Source: Candidatus Iainarchaeum sp. (GTDB lineage Archaea; Iainarchaeota; Iainarchaeia; Iainarchaeales; DTGL01). From it: a DNA stretch of 38,977 nt. Position 1 is the stretch's first letter, and every line of letters begins with the position of its first letter. Shown here one piece after another: positions 7,713 through 15,727 of this stretch. The notes below the pieces were generated by a model. That model saw nothing but the letters and a program-made list of their open reading frames with translations. It was not told the origin of the DNA and did not search any database. The translations under genes and the position numbers were made by a program. The stretch spans positions 1 through 38,977 of the forward strand of contig JAPLVS010000066.1 of assembly GCA_026396995.1 (NCBI GenBank), in the 5' to 3' direction.

Positions 7713-8279
7713 ATGCGTGGCGTATATTCGTTTACGCTGGTATTTGTCTTTGCGGCCTGCGTGGTTGCAATGGCCGGAGTCGCAGGCATTGCAAGGGCGA
7801 AACTGGCAGAGGGAAGCCTTGCGGCAATGGAAATAGAAAGGGCTTCCTTTCTCCGCTTCCAGCTGGAAGAAAACACTGATTCCATTATCGGGGAAACAAT
7901 TGAGAATGAGATAAGGGCCGGCAACAGGGAGGGCGCTGTGCTGAACGAAAAAATCAGCGGTTCCCTCACCGCCTACTTTGACGCAATTGAAAAGGAACAA
8001 GGCCTTGGCGGAAGCATTGAATTTTTTGAAATCAGCACTTCCGGCCTTTCAGTGCAGTTCACGCCTGCAACCGAAAACATCAAAAAAATCGAAAATCTTG
8101 CCCAATACTGCAAGACAGTGGTGGTCAATGCAAAAGAGCATGTTTTTTTGGTGCAGTTCAGGTTCACAGGCGGCCTTATGAAAAACCGGGCTGTGCTCGG
8201 CATAATAAGGGTCGGCGGCTCAGAGCAGTACTTTCTTTTGCTGCCCGGCTATTCCATTGACAGGACGGTGGTAGTGTGA
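7713..8279 (+). CDS. Pilin-like membrane-anchored protein
   Basis: A 188-residue protein with one N-terminal hydrophobic helix (about residues 6-27), then an amphipathic helix and a beta-rich C-terminal part, the general shape of a type IV pilin or minor pseudopilin. It lacks the QxSxE class III motif, so cleavage by prepilin peptidase is not indicated. It is the first gene of a run of four overlapping or abutting genes; the next gene starts inside its stop through a GTGA junction. The family is not recognised more precisely. Confidence 0.75.
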   Translation: MRGVYSFTLVFVFAACVVAMAGVAGIARAKLAEGSLAAMEIERASFLRFQLEENTDSIIGETIENEIRAGNREGAVLNEKISGSLTAYFDAIEKEQGLGGSIEFFEISTSGLSVQFTPATENIKKIENLAQYCKTVVVNAKEHVFLVQFRFTGGLMKNRAVLGIIRVGGSEQYFLLLPGYSIDRTVVV

Positions 8280-8638
8280 GTGGCAAAGGGCAGGCATCGA
8301 TTGAAGCGCTGCTGGTGCTGCTGGCTTTCTTCATTGTGCTGGCACAGTTCGCATCAATCGAACTGGAAAAAGGGAAAGAAACAGCGGCATCCTTCCGCGA
8401 ACTCAAAGCCGGCGCTTATGCTGAAAAATGCTCTGCAGGCATAAGCGCAATGAGCGCAAACCCCGGCGCCATGCTTGCGGAATGGAAGGAAAAATGCTAT
8501 GGAAAAGGCAATTCAACAATTTATTATTCGGACGGCAATACAGAACAGGGTGCGGAAACAATCGCAGCCGCAATCCAGACAATCCAGAAGGGAAACGGCT
8601 TTTCTGTGAGGCTTGAAAATGAAACGCATTACAGGTAA
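8276..8638 (+). CDS. Class III signal peptide pilin (minor pilin)
   Basis: A 120-residue prepilin starting at GTG 8276, overlapping the preceding stop by 4 nt. Its N-terminus, GKGQASIEALLVLLAFF, contains the Gln-x-Ser-x-Glu motif followed by a hydrophobic helix, which is the archaeal class III (EppA-type) prepilin signal; cleavage would fall just before the Gln. The mature part has two cysteines. The last 20 nt overlap the start of the next gene. Likely a minor pilin of the type IV pilus system assembled by the 28754-35821 genes. Confidence 0.85.
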   Translation: MSGKGQASIEALLVLLAFFIVLAQFASIELEKGKETAASFRELKAGAYAEKCSAGISAMSANPGAMLAEWKEKCYGKGNSTIYYSDGNTEQGAETIAAAIQTIQKGNGFSVRLENETHYR

Positions 8639-8749
8639 AACCCGCGGAAAGCAGGCGGGAGAAGGCACGGCGAAAATGAAACGCATTACAGGCAGAAACT
8701 GCGGAAAAAAAGCCTGGAAAAACAGGGCAAAAATTAAACGCATTGCCGC
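8615..8749 (+). repeat. 57-nt in-frame tandem repeat, about 2.4 copies
   Basis: The 21-nt block beginning GAAAATGAAACGC is identical at 8615-8635 and 8672-8692, and a diverged copy starts at 8729. The period is exactly 57 nt (19 codons), so all copies keep the reading frame. The first copy also encodes the last residues of the upstream pilin in another frame. Confidence 0.85.
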
Positions 8750-9188
8750 TAAGGCCGGGCAGAAGGGAATCCTGTTTTCGCTTGATTTTTCGATTTCATT
8801 TGTTTTGATGCTTTCGATGGTTTTGGTTTTCTCGATTTTAATCTTTTCTTTCAGGATGGAGCGAGAAAGCGAACTTCGGCAGTTCAGCCTTGCAAAAAAC
8901 AGGGCTTTGTTCCTGGATTCATTGGTGAAGCGGCCTTTTGACGGCAACCAGCCAGGGCTTGCATTGTTCGATGGCTCAAAGAGAAGGGTGCTGGAAAACA
9001 GGATTGCCGAAGCATATGTGGCGCAGGAGGGAAAGTTCGGGCTTTCCGAAATAAAGGCAGAATGCCCCGGCAGTGAGAAAATGCTTTATGAAAGGCAGGC
9101 CGAGGGCACAGAATGCGATGTGATGCCGCGCATTGTTTTCATCGGGCAGGAGGAATGCCTTCTGCTCGCAAAATTCTGCGGTGATTGA
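8619..9188 (+). CDS. Pilin-like protein with repeat-built basic N-terminal extension
   Basis: A 189-residue protein. From about residue 48 it reads GQKGILFSLDFSISFVLML, the FSLDF-plus-helix pattern common in archaeal pilin-operon proteins, followed by a soluble domain with four cysteines. The first 47 residues are unusual: a very basic extension made of 19-residue repeats starting MKRITG, MKRITG and IKRIAA. ATG 8619 has a GAGG element 7 nt upstream, so the extension is probably translated. It overlaps the previous stop by 20 nt and the next gene starts 1 nt after its stop, consistent with one operon. Confidence 0.75.
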   Translation: MKRITGKTRGKQAGEGTAKMKRITGRNCGKKAWKNRAKIKRIAAKAGQKGILFSLDFSISFVLMLSMVLVFSILIFSFRMERESELRQFSLAKNRALFLDSLVKRPFDGNQPGLALFDGSKRRVLENRIAEAYVAQEGKFGLSEIKAECPGSEKMLYERQAEGTECDVMPRIVFIGQEECLLLAKFCGD

Positions 9189-9548
9189 ATGCAAAAAGGA
9201 ATTTTTTATATCACCGAAAGCGCAATAGCGCTCGCACTGATGGCTGCAATTATTTTTTCCCTTGCGGCGTTTGATGCGCCGAAGCCGGCGGAAAAAGCCG
9301 GAGAAGTATACATAATACAGCGACTTGACGATATCCTGAAAGCGAGGTTTTTGGAAGGAGATTTTTCAGCCGAGAAAATGGCGGCAGATTTCGAAATGGT
9401 TTTTCCCGGAAAAAGCGGTTTTGTGGAAGCGAACGGAAAAAGGATTGGAATCGGGAAAGGCGGCGGAAGCGCGGTTGCCGCCGGCGCTGTGTTTTATTCC
9501 GCAAACCTCAAAAGGAAGGAATTGGTGGTTTCAGTTTTCATCGATTGA
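9189..9548 (+). CDS. Pilin-like protein with N-terminal helix
   Basis: A 119-residue protein beginning MQKGIFYITESAIALALMAAI: a short polar start and one hydrophobic helix, as in archaeal pilin-operon proteins, though without a strict QxSxE motif. The remainder is a small soluble domain with a Gly-rich turn. It is the last gene of the + strand group, starting 1 nt after the previous stop, and its 3' end overlaps the convergent pilin gene by 18 nt. Confidence 0.75.
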   Translation: MQKGIFYITESAIALALMAAIIFSLAAFDAPKPAEKAGEVYIIQRLDDILKARFLEGDFSAEKMAADFEMVFPGKSGFVEANGKRIGIGKGGGSAVAAGAVFYSANLKRKELVVSVFID

Positions 9549-9968
9549 GGAAACAACCACAACAGTCTCTGACTTGGCCAGCCTTAGGGCCATTTTCCCG
9601 TTTATCTTTCCGGAGAATTCCAGGACTTCAGCCGGGATTTTTTCAGAGAAAGTTTTTTCCCTTCCAAGCGCTTCGCTTTCCACTGTTATTTTTGCAGTGC
9701 CGTTTCCTGCCTCAAAAAGCCATTCTTTCAGGGCGTTGGCTTTTACCTCTTTCACTGTTCCTTCCCCCAAAAATGAAACCTGCCTTGCCTCCGAACTGAA
9801 TTCCGACAGGAATGCCTGCGCGCGCTGGGCTTCCATTGCAAACAGCGCGGCCTTGGCGCTTTTCAGGGCGACAGGCGCGAACACTGCAAGCGCCAGAACA
9901 AAGCCTGCCATTATGAGCAGGAACTCCAGCGACAACTGGCCTTTTTGCGAAACGCGCCCGCAATCCAT
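9531..9968 (-). CDS. Class III signal peptide pilin
   Basis: A 145-residue prepilin whose N-terminus has SQKGQLSLEFLLIMAGF, a clear QxSxE class III signal followed by a hydrophobic helix of about 20 residues. The ATG at 9968 is preferred over the overlapping TTG because GAGGG stands 5 nt upstream. The mature domain lacks cysteines and ends in beta-like segments. It is second in a two-gene minus-strand operon, 8 nt after the small pilin, and its end overlaps the convergent + strand gene by 18 nt. Confidence 0.85.
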   Translation of the reverse strand: MDCGRVSQKGQLSLEFLLIMAGFVLALAVFAPVALKSAKAALFAMEAQRAQAFLSEFSSEARQVSFLGEGTVKEVKANALKEWLFEAGNGTAKITVESEALGREKTFSEKIPAEVLEFSGKINGKMALRLAKSETVVVVSSIDEN

Positions 9969-9976
9969 CAAATCCC

Positions 9977-10150
9977 TCAGAGTTTTTCAAGGTCGCCCAA
10001 AGTGTCGAACAGCGCTTTCGATTTCTTGTCGATTTCGTCTGTTGCTGTCTTGCTTGTGCCGTAAAACCTCGAGACAAGAACCAGCGCCACGACTATCAGG
10101 GCAGCCATAATGACGATTAACTCTATGGATATCTGCGCTTTGGAATCCAT
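9977..10150 (-). CDS. Short class III signal peptide pilin
   Basis: A 57-residue prepilin beginning MDSKAQISIELIVIMAALI: Gln-x-Ser-x-Glu followed by a hydrophobic helix and a short charged tail. After cleavage only about 50 residues remain, so this is a helix-dominated pilin much like the 57-residue ones at 33436 and 33652. ATG 10150 has AGAGGT 7-8 nt upstream. It leads the minus-strand pair with the 9531-9968 pilin. Confidence 0.8.
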   Translation of the reverse strand: MDSKAQISIELIVIMAALIVVALVLVSRFYGTSKTATDEIDKKSKALFDTLGDLEKL

Positions 10151-10168
10151 TCCAATACCTCTCTTGGC

Positions 10169-10176
10169 AATATATC
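10169..10176. promoter_or_regulatory. Bidirectional TATA-like element
   Basis: AATATATC lies about 26 nt from the predicted transcript starts on both sides: toward the minus-strand pilin at 10150 and toward the + strand M50 protease at 10222. The 71-nt spacer has no other good TATA, so one element may serve both genes. Confidence 0.45.
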
Positions 10177-10221
10177 CTTTCCCGGAAAATGTTTTTAATG
10201 ATTGCGGAAGGCAGTTTAGTA

Positions 10222-10845
10222 ATGGAAGGCCAATTAGAGCACAAGGGAATGGGCAAAAAGGAAAGGAATGACCTGCTCATAAGTTGGTTCACGATAAGCA
10301 TAGCGTTCGCTTTTGTTTTGGGGCCTGGCTTGCTGAATGCTGTCGACTTTTTGTATTTTCTCCCTATAAGCTTTGTTGCGGTGGGAACAGCGTTCATTTT
10401 CCATGAGCTCGCGCACAGGCAGGTTGCAAGAAAATTCGGCTGCTATGCGGAATTCAGGGCCTGGACCTGGGGCCTCGTGCTGTCGGTGGCACTGCCAATA
10501 ATAACATTTGGCAGGTTCATGTTTGCCGCGCCTGGAGCCGTTTATATTTACGGGGAAAATATTACAAGGAAGCAGAACGGCATTATTTCCCTTGCAGGAC
10601 CGGCGACCAATATCGTGATAGGGCTGGTTTTCCTGGCCTTATGGTTTTATGCAAGGGTTTCCATGGATTTGGACCCTTACATTGTCGAACTCTTGGTAAC
10701 AGTCGCCCAAATCAACTTCTTCCTCGCATTCTTCAACCTGATTCCTGTGCCGCCGCTCGACGGCAGCAAGGTCATTGCATGGAATGCAGCGGTTTGGGCT
10801 GTGGCGTTCTTCCCGCTGTTTTACGTTTTCTTCCTGATGCCTTAA
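10222..10845 (+). CDS. Site-2 protease family (M50) zinc metalloprotease
   Basis: A 207-residue integral membrane protein that should cut substrates within the membrane. It has HELAH at residues 61-65 (zinc ligands H61 and H65, catalytic E62) and the second conserved motif with NLIPVPPLDG, where D180 is the third ligand. About five or six hydrophobic segments are visible. Two upstream in-frame ATGs (10189 and 10198) exist, but the TATA element at 10169-10176 predicts transcription starting near 10199, and GGAAGG precedes ATG 10222, so I use the later start. No PDZ domain is present, as in minimal archaeal members. The substrate is unknown. Confidence 0.9.
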   Translation: MEGQLEHKGMGKKERNDLLISWFTISIAFAFVLGPGLLNAVDFLYFLPISFVAVGTAFIFHELAHRQVARKFGCYAEFRAWTWGLVLSVALPIITFGRFMFAAPGAVYIYGENITRKQNGIISLAGPATNIVIGLVFLALWFYARVSMDLDPYIVELLVTVAQINFFLAFFNLIPVPPLDGSKVIAWNAAVWAVAFFPLFYVFFLMP

Positions 10846-10860
10846 AAAAAGCTTGCGTTT

Positions 10861-13038
10861 TCATCCCACATAGCTCGGCACGAAGTCCGCAACGTGCTCC
10901 TTGAATTCGTCGTAGGATTTTTGGACTTTGGGGCTTATCGAAGGCTTGAGCTTTGCAAGCACCTTGTCGAAATGCGACTGCTTCACTTCGGATTTCTTCA
11001 TTTTGTTTTCTTTCAGTGCTGCCATTGCCGCTTCCCTTACAATGCCCTCGATGTCGGCGCCGCTGAATCCGTCTGTCTGCTCTGCGAGTTTTTTCAGGGA
11101 AATATCTTTTGCCATCGGCACATTTTCCGTGTGCACTTTGAAGATTTGCTCCCTTGCCTTGAGCGTCGGCGCCTTTATCTCAATCATCTTGTCTATTCTT
11201 CCCGGCCTCATCAAGGCCTTGTCGACAAGGTCCGGCCTGTTCGTTGCAGCCATGAAAACAACATTTTTCAGTATCTCAAGCCCGTCCAGCTCTGTGAGAA
11301 TCTGGTCAAGCACGCGGTTCCCGACCCCGGAATCATTGTCTTTCCCGCGACTTCCCGCAATCGAATCGATCTCGTCAAAGAAAACAATGACTGGCGCAGC
11401 CTGCCTTGCCTTGCGGAAAATCTTTCTCACAGAGCGCTCGCTTTCGCCGACCCACATTGACAAAAGCTCAGGACCCTTTATTGAAATGAAATTCGCCTCG
11501 CTTTCAGTGGCAACAGCTTTTGCTATCAGCGTTTTGCCGCAGCCAGGCGGCCCGTAAAGCAGAATGCCTTTCGGCGGCTTTATGCCCATTTCAGTGAAAG
11601 AATCAGGATACTTCAGTGGCCATTCCACTGCCTGCATAAGTTCTTCCTTCTGGTCGTCAAGGCCGCCGATGTCTTTCCATTTCACTTTCGGCACCTGGAC
11701 CGAAACCTCACGCAAGGCAGAGGGCTGCACGTCCTTCAGGCCTTCGGCAAAGTCTTTCTTGTTTATCTCCAGTTTTTCCAGCACTTCCTGCGGAATCTCT
11801 TCGGCTTCAAGGTCTATTTCTGGGAGATAGCGCCTCAATGACTTCATTGCGGATTCCTTGCACAATGCCTCAAGGTCAGCGCCGACAAAGCCGTGCGTGA
11901 TATTGGCAAGGGCGTCAAGGTCGACGTCCTTTGCCAGAGGCATGCCTCTTGTATGAATCAAAAGAATTTCCTTCCTTTCTTTCCTGTCAGGAATTGCAAA
12001 TTCTATTTCACGGTCGAACCTGCCTGGCCTCCTCAGGGCCTCGTCCAGGGAATTCACCCTGTTGGTTGCAGCCATCACAATGACGTTGCCTCTTGCCTCA
12101 AGGCCATCCATCAATGCAAGGAGCTGGGCCACAACCCTTCTCTCGACTTCCCCGACAACCTCGTCCCTTTTCGGGGCAATCGCGTCAATTTCATCGATAA
12201 AAATAATACTTGGCGCGTTCTCTTCCGCTTCCTTGAACATTCCGCGGAGGCGCTCCTCAGCCTCCCCGACAAACTTGCTCATCACTTCAGGCGCATTCAC
12301 GCTGATAAAATGCGCATTGGTCTCGCTTGCCACGGCCTTCGCCATCAATGTCTTGCCTGTGCCTGGCGGCCCGAACAAAAGAATGCCTTTCGGGGGGACA
12401 ATGCCCAATTTCCTGAAAAGCTCGGGGTGCTTCATCGGCAATTCGACCATTTCCCTTACCTTCTGCACCTGCTCCTTGAGGCCGCCGATATCCTCGTAAG
12501 CGATTGTGGGAATGCCTTCAATGCCTTCCTTTACAGGCTTTTCCTTGAGGACAAAATTCGTGAAATCAGTAACTTTGACTATGCCCTTGGGCTTTGTGCT
12601 TACCACTCTGTAGACAAAGCCTGAGCCGAAAACACTTATCCAGACATTGTCGCCCTGCACAATAGGCCTTCCCAAAAAGCTCTTCTTCAAAATGCGGTTA
12701 TAGCCTGAGGCGATAATCCTTATTTCCTGCGTCGGCGCAAGCACGACATCCCTTGCATCCTTGTAATCCGCCCTGCGCACCACGACAGTGTCGCCCAAGC
12801 CGACGCCGCTGTTATGCCTTATGAAAGAATCCATCCTCACAATGCCCTTGCCCTCGTCTTCGCTGCGCGAAGGCCAGATGACAGCTGCAGTGCTCCTTGC
12901 CGGGCCGCGGATTTCAGCAATGTCGCCGCTTGTGACGCCGAGCGCGGTCTTTGAAACGCGGTCAAGCGTTACAATATTCCTGCCCACATGCATGGGGTCA
13001 GAATCCTGCACTTTCAAATGGATTTCCTTTTCAGCCAA
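10861..13038 (-). CDS. cdc48: CDC48/VCP AAA+ ATPase
   Basis: Hexameric unfoldase that extracts or unfolds proteins for degradation. The 725-residue protein has the N-terminal double-psi barrel domain (about 1-180), D1 with Walker A GPPGTGKT near residue 220 and IIFIDEID, and D2 with GPPGCGKT near 495 and IVFFDEID, each followed by an NRPD/NRVN-type sensor and arginine-finger region. The C-terminus ends in SYVG, not a clean HbYX proteasome-docking motif. The only sensible start is TTG 13038 (TTGGCTGAA), which gives the usual short N-terminus. The 55-nt upstream spacer contains an AT-rich TATA-like stretch. Confidence 0.96.
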   Translation of the reverse strand: MAEKEIHLKVQDSDPMHVGRNIVTLDRVSKTALGVTSGDIAEIRGPARSTAAVIWPSRSEDEGKGIVRMDSFIRHNSGVGLGDTVVVRRADYKDARDVVLAPTQEIRIIASGYNRILKKSFLGRPIVQGDNVWISVFGSGFVYRVVSTKPKGIVKVTDFTNFVLKEKPVKEGIEGIPTIAYEDIGGLKEQVQKVREMVELPMKHPELFRKLGIVPPKGILLFGPPGTGKTLMAKAVASETNAHFISVNAPEVMSKFVGEAEERLRGMFKEAEENAPSIIFIDEIDAIAPKRDEVVGEVERRVVAQLLALMDGLEARGNVIVMAATNRVNSLDEALRRPGRFDREIEFAIPDRKERKEILLIHTRGMPLAKDVDLDALANITHGFVGADLEALCKESAMKSLRRYLPEIDLEAEEIPQEVLEKLEINKKDFAEGLKDVQPSALREVSVQVPKVKWKDIGGLDDQKEELMQAVEWPLKYPDSFTEMGIKPPKGILLYGPPGCGKTLIAKAVATESEANFISIKGPELLSMWVGESERSVRKIFRKARQAAPVIVFFDEIDSIAGSRGKDNDSGVGNRVLDQILTELDGLEILKNVVFMAATNRPDLVDKALMRPGRIDKMIEIKAPTLKAREQIFKVHTENVPMAKDISLKKLAEQTDGFSGADIEGIVREAAMAALKENKMKKSEVKQSHFDKVLAKLKPSISPKVQKSYDEFKEHVADFVPSYVG

Positions 13039-13093
13039 AAAAACACCGTTTAAACTTTTTAATCATTTACAGTATCTTTTAATCAAAGCCTTT

Positions 13094-13894
13094 TTAAGGG
13101 TTTCCCCAGATTTGGCTCTCCCCGGAGGGAATCACCGCAAGGAATTCGTCTATGTGGATTCCCTGCGCCCCATATTTCTTTTCAGTGATGTTCTTAAGTT
13201 TTTTTGCAATCTCGCTCTTTTTTTCCTGGCCAGGCAAAAGGACAATGGCAAAGGCGGAATGTTTTTTCACAGCGCTCTCCGGGCCTGCAATGACCCTGCC
13301 TTCCTTGTCAATGCCTACGGCAATCCGCACAGGCAGTTTCCTGAACCACTGCCTTTCCCCGTAAATCATGAATGCGCCTGTGCCGATGGATTCGCCGGTC
13401 GGCGCCTTTTTTGAAACCTGCTCCGGATTCACAGAATAAACGTCGGCATTCGAAACCCCGGCATTCCATGCCTTGCTGAAAACAGCTGCAAAAACAGCGG
13501 CTTCTTCTTTTGTTTTTTCAGGCACTTTCCCGCCGGCTGCTTTCACAACGCAGTGCGGCGCCCCGACTATGTCGGCATGGAAATAAAGGTCGCCTTTTTC
13601 CATGTGCTTTTTCACAATGATTTCGTTGCTCTGCGCATCTCGCCCCCCTATTACCAAAAAGCCGTCGCTAGAATAAAACCAGCGGAACTTTTCGAACCAT
13701 TCCTTTGCCCTTTTCCTGAAAAGCTCAGGCTTCGCCTCCTCTGCTTTTTTCGATTCCTTCGAAAGCCTTTTTTCAGTCTCGGCAATCGCAGCGCTTATGC
13801 GCACAGCCTTCGCCTTCGCCTCCTTTCCCCTGTCGAAATACAGGGAGGCATTCTCCTCGAGGCTTTTTGAAAAATCTATTTCAACCTGAACCAT
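13094..13894 (-). CDS. NFACT-R (DUF814) protein lacking the NFACT-N domain
   Basis: A 266-residue protein. It has a short charged coiled coil (about residues 10-75) and then the NFACT-R domain, with hallmark segments 'FRWFYSSDGFLVIGGRDAQSNEIIVKKHM', 'GDLYFHADIVGAPHCVV' and 'TGAFMIYGER'. In RqcH/NEMF ribosome quality-control proteins this domain binds the 60S/50S-tRNA junction next to an N-terminal NFACT-N domain, but those proteins are about 550-700 residues and this one begins right before the coiled coil. The start ATG 13894 is 18 nt after the upstream regulator's stop, so it is not simply mis-started. Confidence 0.88.
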   Translation of the reverse strand: MVQVEIDFSKSLEENASLYFDRGKEAKAKAVRISAAIAETEKRLSKESKKAEEAKPELFRKRAKEWFEKFRWFYSSDGFLVIGGRDAQSNEIIVKKHMEKGDLYFHADIVGAPHCVVKAAGGKVPEKTKEEAAVFAAVFSKAWNAGVSNADVYSVNPEQVSKKAPTGESIGTGAFMIYGERQWFRKLPVRIAVGIDKEGRVIAGPESAVKKHSAFAIVLLPGQEKKSEIAKKLKNITEKKYGAQGIHIDEFLAVIPSGESQIWGNP

Positions 13895-13912
13895 TCACAA
13901 CCCTGCCATAAA

Positions 13913-14440
13913 TCATTTGATGCCCCTTTCCACCAAGATGCTCTCGACAATTGAATTTGTCCTGGAAGTCGCCTTATAGACAGGCTCAGTGGTGAACAAT
14001 ATCTGCCTGTCCCTCACAAAATCATATATGGAGGGTATGCCCTTGAAATAATGCTCCTCGAAATGCTTCCTGTAGGATTCCACATCGCGGTAAACCTGCC
14101 TCATGACAAGGTTCCAGTTGCTTGAGCCGAGCATTCCCGAAAACCAGTAAAGGTGCGGGTCCGAATTCGCCTTTTTCACCAAGTCGTCGAAAATGTTTTT
14201 TTTGGAAAGGTCTGCCTGCAGGAGCGTTGTGACCTCAAGGTGGAAGCCCAGTTGCCTGAAATTTATTTTCGGGCCATAGCCGGAAATTACGCCTTGCTTT
14301 TCCAGGAAATCCAGCGAACTTTTTATCGTGGCCTTGTGGAGGCCTGTGTATTGCTTGAGCCGCTTGAGATCTGGCTTCACACAGCGCTTTTTCAGGAGCG
14401 CCTCCAGGACGCTCAGGCGCACCTTATCGTCTATCTTCAT
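13913..14440 (-). CDS. Lrp/AsnC-like transcriptional regulator
   Basis: A DNA-binding regulator of about 175 residues. The N-terminal third is a winged helix ('LKRLKQYTGLHKATIKSSLDFLEKQGVISGYG') and the rest resembles the ferredoxin-like RAM ligand-binding domain. Three in-frame starts are possible: ATG 14488, TTG 14452 and ATG 14440. The TATA-like ATTTAAAT at 14494-14501 predicts transcription from about 14471, which excludes 14488; TTG 14452 has AGGTGG 5 nt upstream and cannot be ruled out. It probably forms an operon with the NFACT-R gene. Its targets are not shown by the sequence. Confidence 0.75.
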   Translation of the reverse strand: MKIDDKVRLSVLEALLKKRCVKPDLKRLKQYTGLHKATIKSSLDFLEKQGVISGYGPKINFRQLGFHLEVTTLLQADLSKKNIFDDLVKKANSDPHLYWFSGMLGSSNWNLVMRQVYRDVESYRKHFEEHYFKGIPSIYDFVRDRQILFTTEPVYKATSRTNSIVESILVERGIK

Positions 14441-14493
14441 CTTTACGGACAAATAAACCACCTTAAGATAGGCAAAATAAACATCCAAATGTT

Positions 14494-14501
14494 ATTTAAA
14501 T
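14494..14501 (-). promoter_or_regulatory. TATA-like promoter of the Lrp-like regulator
   Basis: ATTTAAAT on the minus strand, about 27 nt from a predicted start near 14471. It is divergent from the ncRNA promoter at 14533-14540. Confidence 0.5.
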
Positions 14502-14532
14502 GTTCTTTTAAGACAGCCAGCGTTGGGCAATT

Positions 14533-14540
14533 TATTTAAA
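14533..14540 (+). promoter_or_regulatory. TATA-like promoter of candidate ncRNA
   Basis: TATTTAAA followed by TATCAAAG; transcription is predicted near 14562-14566. The TATCAAAG beside it matches one arm of the operator-like inverted repeats near 17785 and 18525, but this single match may be chance. Confidence 0.5.
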
Positions 14541-14561
14541 TATCAAAGCCGTGGTATTATT

Positions 14562-14682
14562 GTTTAATTCCGGGAGGGATTCATCCAAGAAATGCACGGA
14601 TGGAAGAGGAGGGCGGCTCACCAGGCTTTACCTGTACCAGTTTTGAACTGGGTTTTTGGCCCCTCCTCTTAAACTCTTTTTA
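14562..14682 (+). ncRNA. Candidate structured non-coding RNA of unknown class
   Basis: A roughly 110-120 nt segment in a gene-free region with its own TATA-like promoter and a T-run end. Four stems are visible: CATCC/GGATG (14582-14586 with 14598-14602); a perfect 10-bp stem (14604-14613 with 14661-14670); inside it CAGG/CCTG (14622-14625 with 14631-14634) and CCAGTT/AACTGG (14637-14642 with 14646-14651, 3-nt loop). The enclosed layout is a three-way junction. A second GGAGGG at 14573-14578 could compete for the CCCTCC strand. It does not fit a tRNA, 5S, SRP, RNase P, C/D or H/ACA pattern I know. No + strand gene follows, so it is not a leader riboswitch. Confidence 0.5.
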
Positions 14683-14730
14683 AACCACTTTTTCCATAAC
14701 CCTCTTTACAACCCTCTTTCTTTTTTTATT
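14675..14730 (+). terminator. T-rich terminator stretch downstream of ncRNA
   Basis: Several T-runs (from about 14676, 14689 and 14712 onward) directly follow the perfect 10-bp stem. Archaeal polymerases stop at U-rich tracts, so these are the likely 3' end signals. The rest of this spacer up to 14782 shows nothing further. Confidence 0.5.
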
Positions 14731-14782
14731 TTTTTATTATATTAGGGGGCAGCCCAGGCGAGGGAGAAAAAATAGCCAGCAC

Positions 14783-15727
14783 TTACTTGCATTCGCTTTC
14801 TATCTGCAGTTCTATCCCTTTCAGTTCATCTGCCACAGACAGGAGGGACTGCCTTTGGGATTCAAGCGCTTCCTTGCCAAGGCTTAATTCGCCGATTGAC
14901 TCGGCTTTCCCTGAAAAGGAATCAAAGCGCAGTGCAAGCGATTCGAATTCATTGGTTTTTTCAGCGAGCGGCTTGATTTCGAGGCAAACGTTTGCGCTGC
15001 CTGCTGCCTGTTCGATGCCTGCCAGGAGCCTGCCTGATTCTTTAAGGATTGTGCAGCCCTCGGACATCAGCCCAACAGCCTCAGCAAAGGCAGGGATTCC
15101 TGTTGCGGCAAGGCGCGGGCTTTTTTCATTGAGTTTTGCTGCCTGGGTGAATTCAGGATAGTTTTCCTTAAAAAATCCTGCCTGGCTTTCGAGGTTTTGG
15201 GCCGCGGTTCTGGCGGCATTGTACTTTTCTTCCAAATCCCTTTGTATCGGAGGGCATTCGGCATTCCCGTCAAACGCATCCACAGCATTAAAATCGAAAG
15301 ATTCAAATTCTTCCACAGCCTTCCGGAATTTTGCGGAATCCTTTAATGCCGCCATTGTATCGAGATAATCGGCCCTTGCTGTTTCAAGGAGCGCAAGGGC
15401 AAGCAATGCGTCCCTTTCCTTCTGGTCTTTTACAGTTGCTGCTTTCAGCATAAAGCCCTCAATTTTCGGCTTCAGGGCCGAGAGTTTCGAATCCAGTGCT
15501 GCGATTTCGCTTTCATCGAACAATTCCTTTGAATCGATGCGCCCGATGTCTGCGGATGAAAGACCAGCTTCGGCGTAAAGCGATTCCAGCTCCTGCGCCC
15601 CGGAAGCGAAAGAGGAAATTTCAGGCACCGGAGCTTGCTGTTCAGAGCAGCCTGAAAACAGGGTCAGAGCCGCAAGCAGGAAAAAAAAAGCAGCGGCGGT
15701 TTCATTTAGCCTGTTCCTTTTTTTCAT
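14783..15727 (-). CDS. Predicted lipoprotein with helical domain
   Basis: A 314-residue secreted protein. Residues 1-25 form a signal peptide with an n-region of Lys/Arg, a hydrophobic core and a lipobox ending LFSGC, so Cys27 is the likely lipid anchor. The mature part is Glu/Ala/Leu-rich and almost wholly helical, with two Cys pairs. No family recognised. The start overlaps the end of topA by 26 nt on the same strand, implying cotranscription, although a functional link is not evident. Confidence 0.78.
   Translation of the reverse strand: MKKRNRLNETAAAFFFLLAALTLFSGCSEQQAPVPEISSFASGAQELESLYAEAGLSSADIGRIDSKELFDESEIAALDSKLSALKPKIEGFMLKAATVKDQKERDALLALALLETARADYLDTMAALKDSAKFRKAVEEFESFDFNAVDAFDGNAECPPIQRDLEEKYNAARTAAQNLESQAGFFKENYPEFTQAAKLNEKSPRLAATGIPAFAEAVGLMSEGCTILKESGRLLAGIEQAAGSANVCLEIKPLAEKTNEFESLALRFDSFSGKAESIGELSLGKEALESQRQSLLSVADELKGIELQIESECK

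Noticed and set aside
11893-12624. Long + strand ORF of 243 residues
   Set aside because: Antisense shadow of CDC48; the opposite strand carries all AAA+ motifs.
14604-14670. tRNA gene
   Set aside because: The perfect terminal stem and a small stem-loop look tRNA-like, but the length (67 nt), missing anticodon and T-arm patterns and a 10-bp end stem do not fit.
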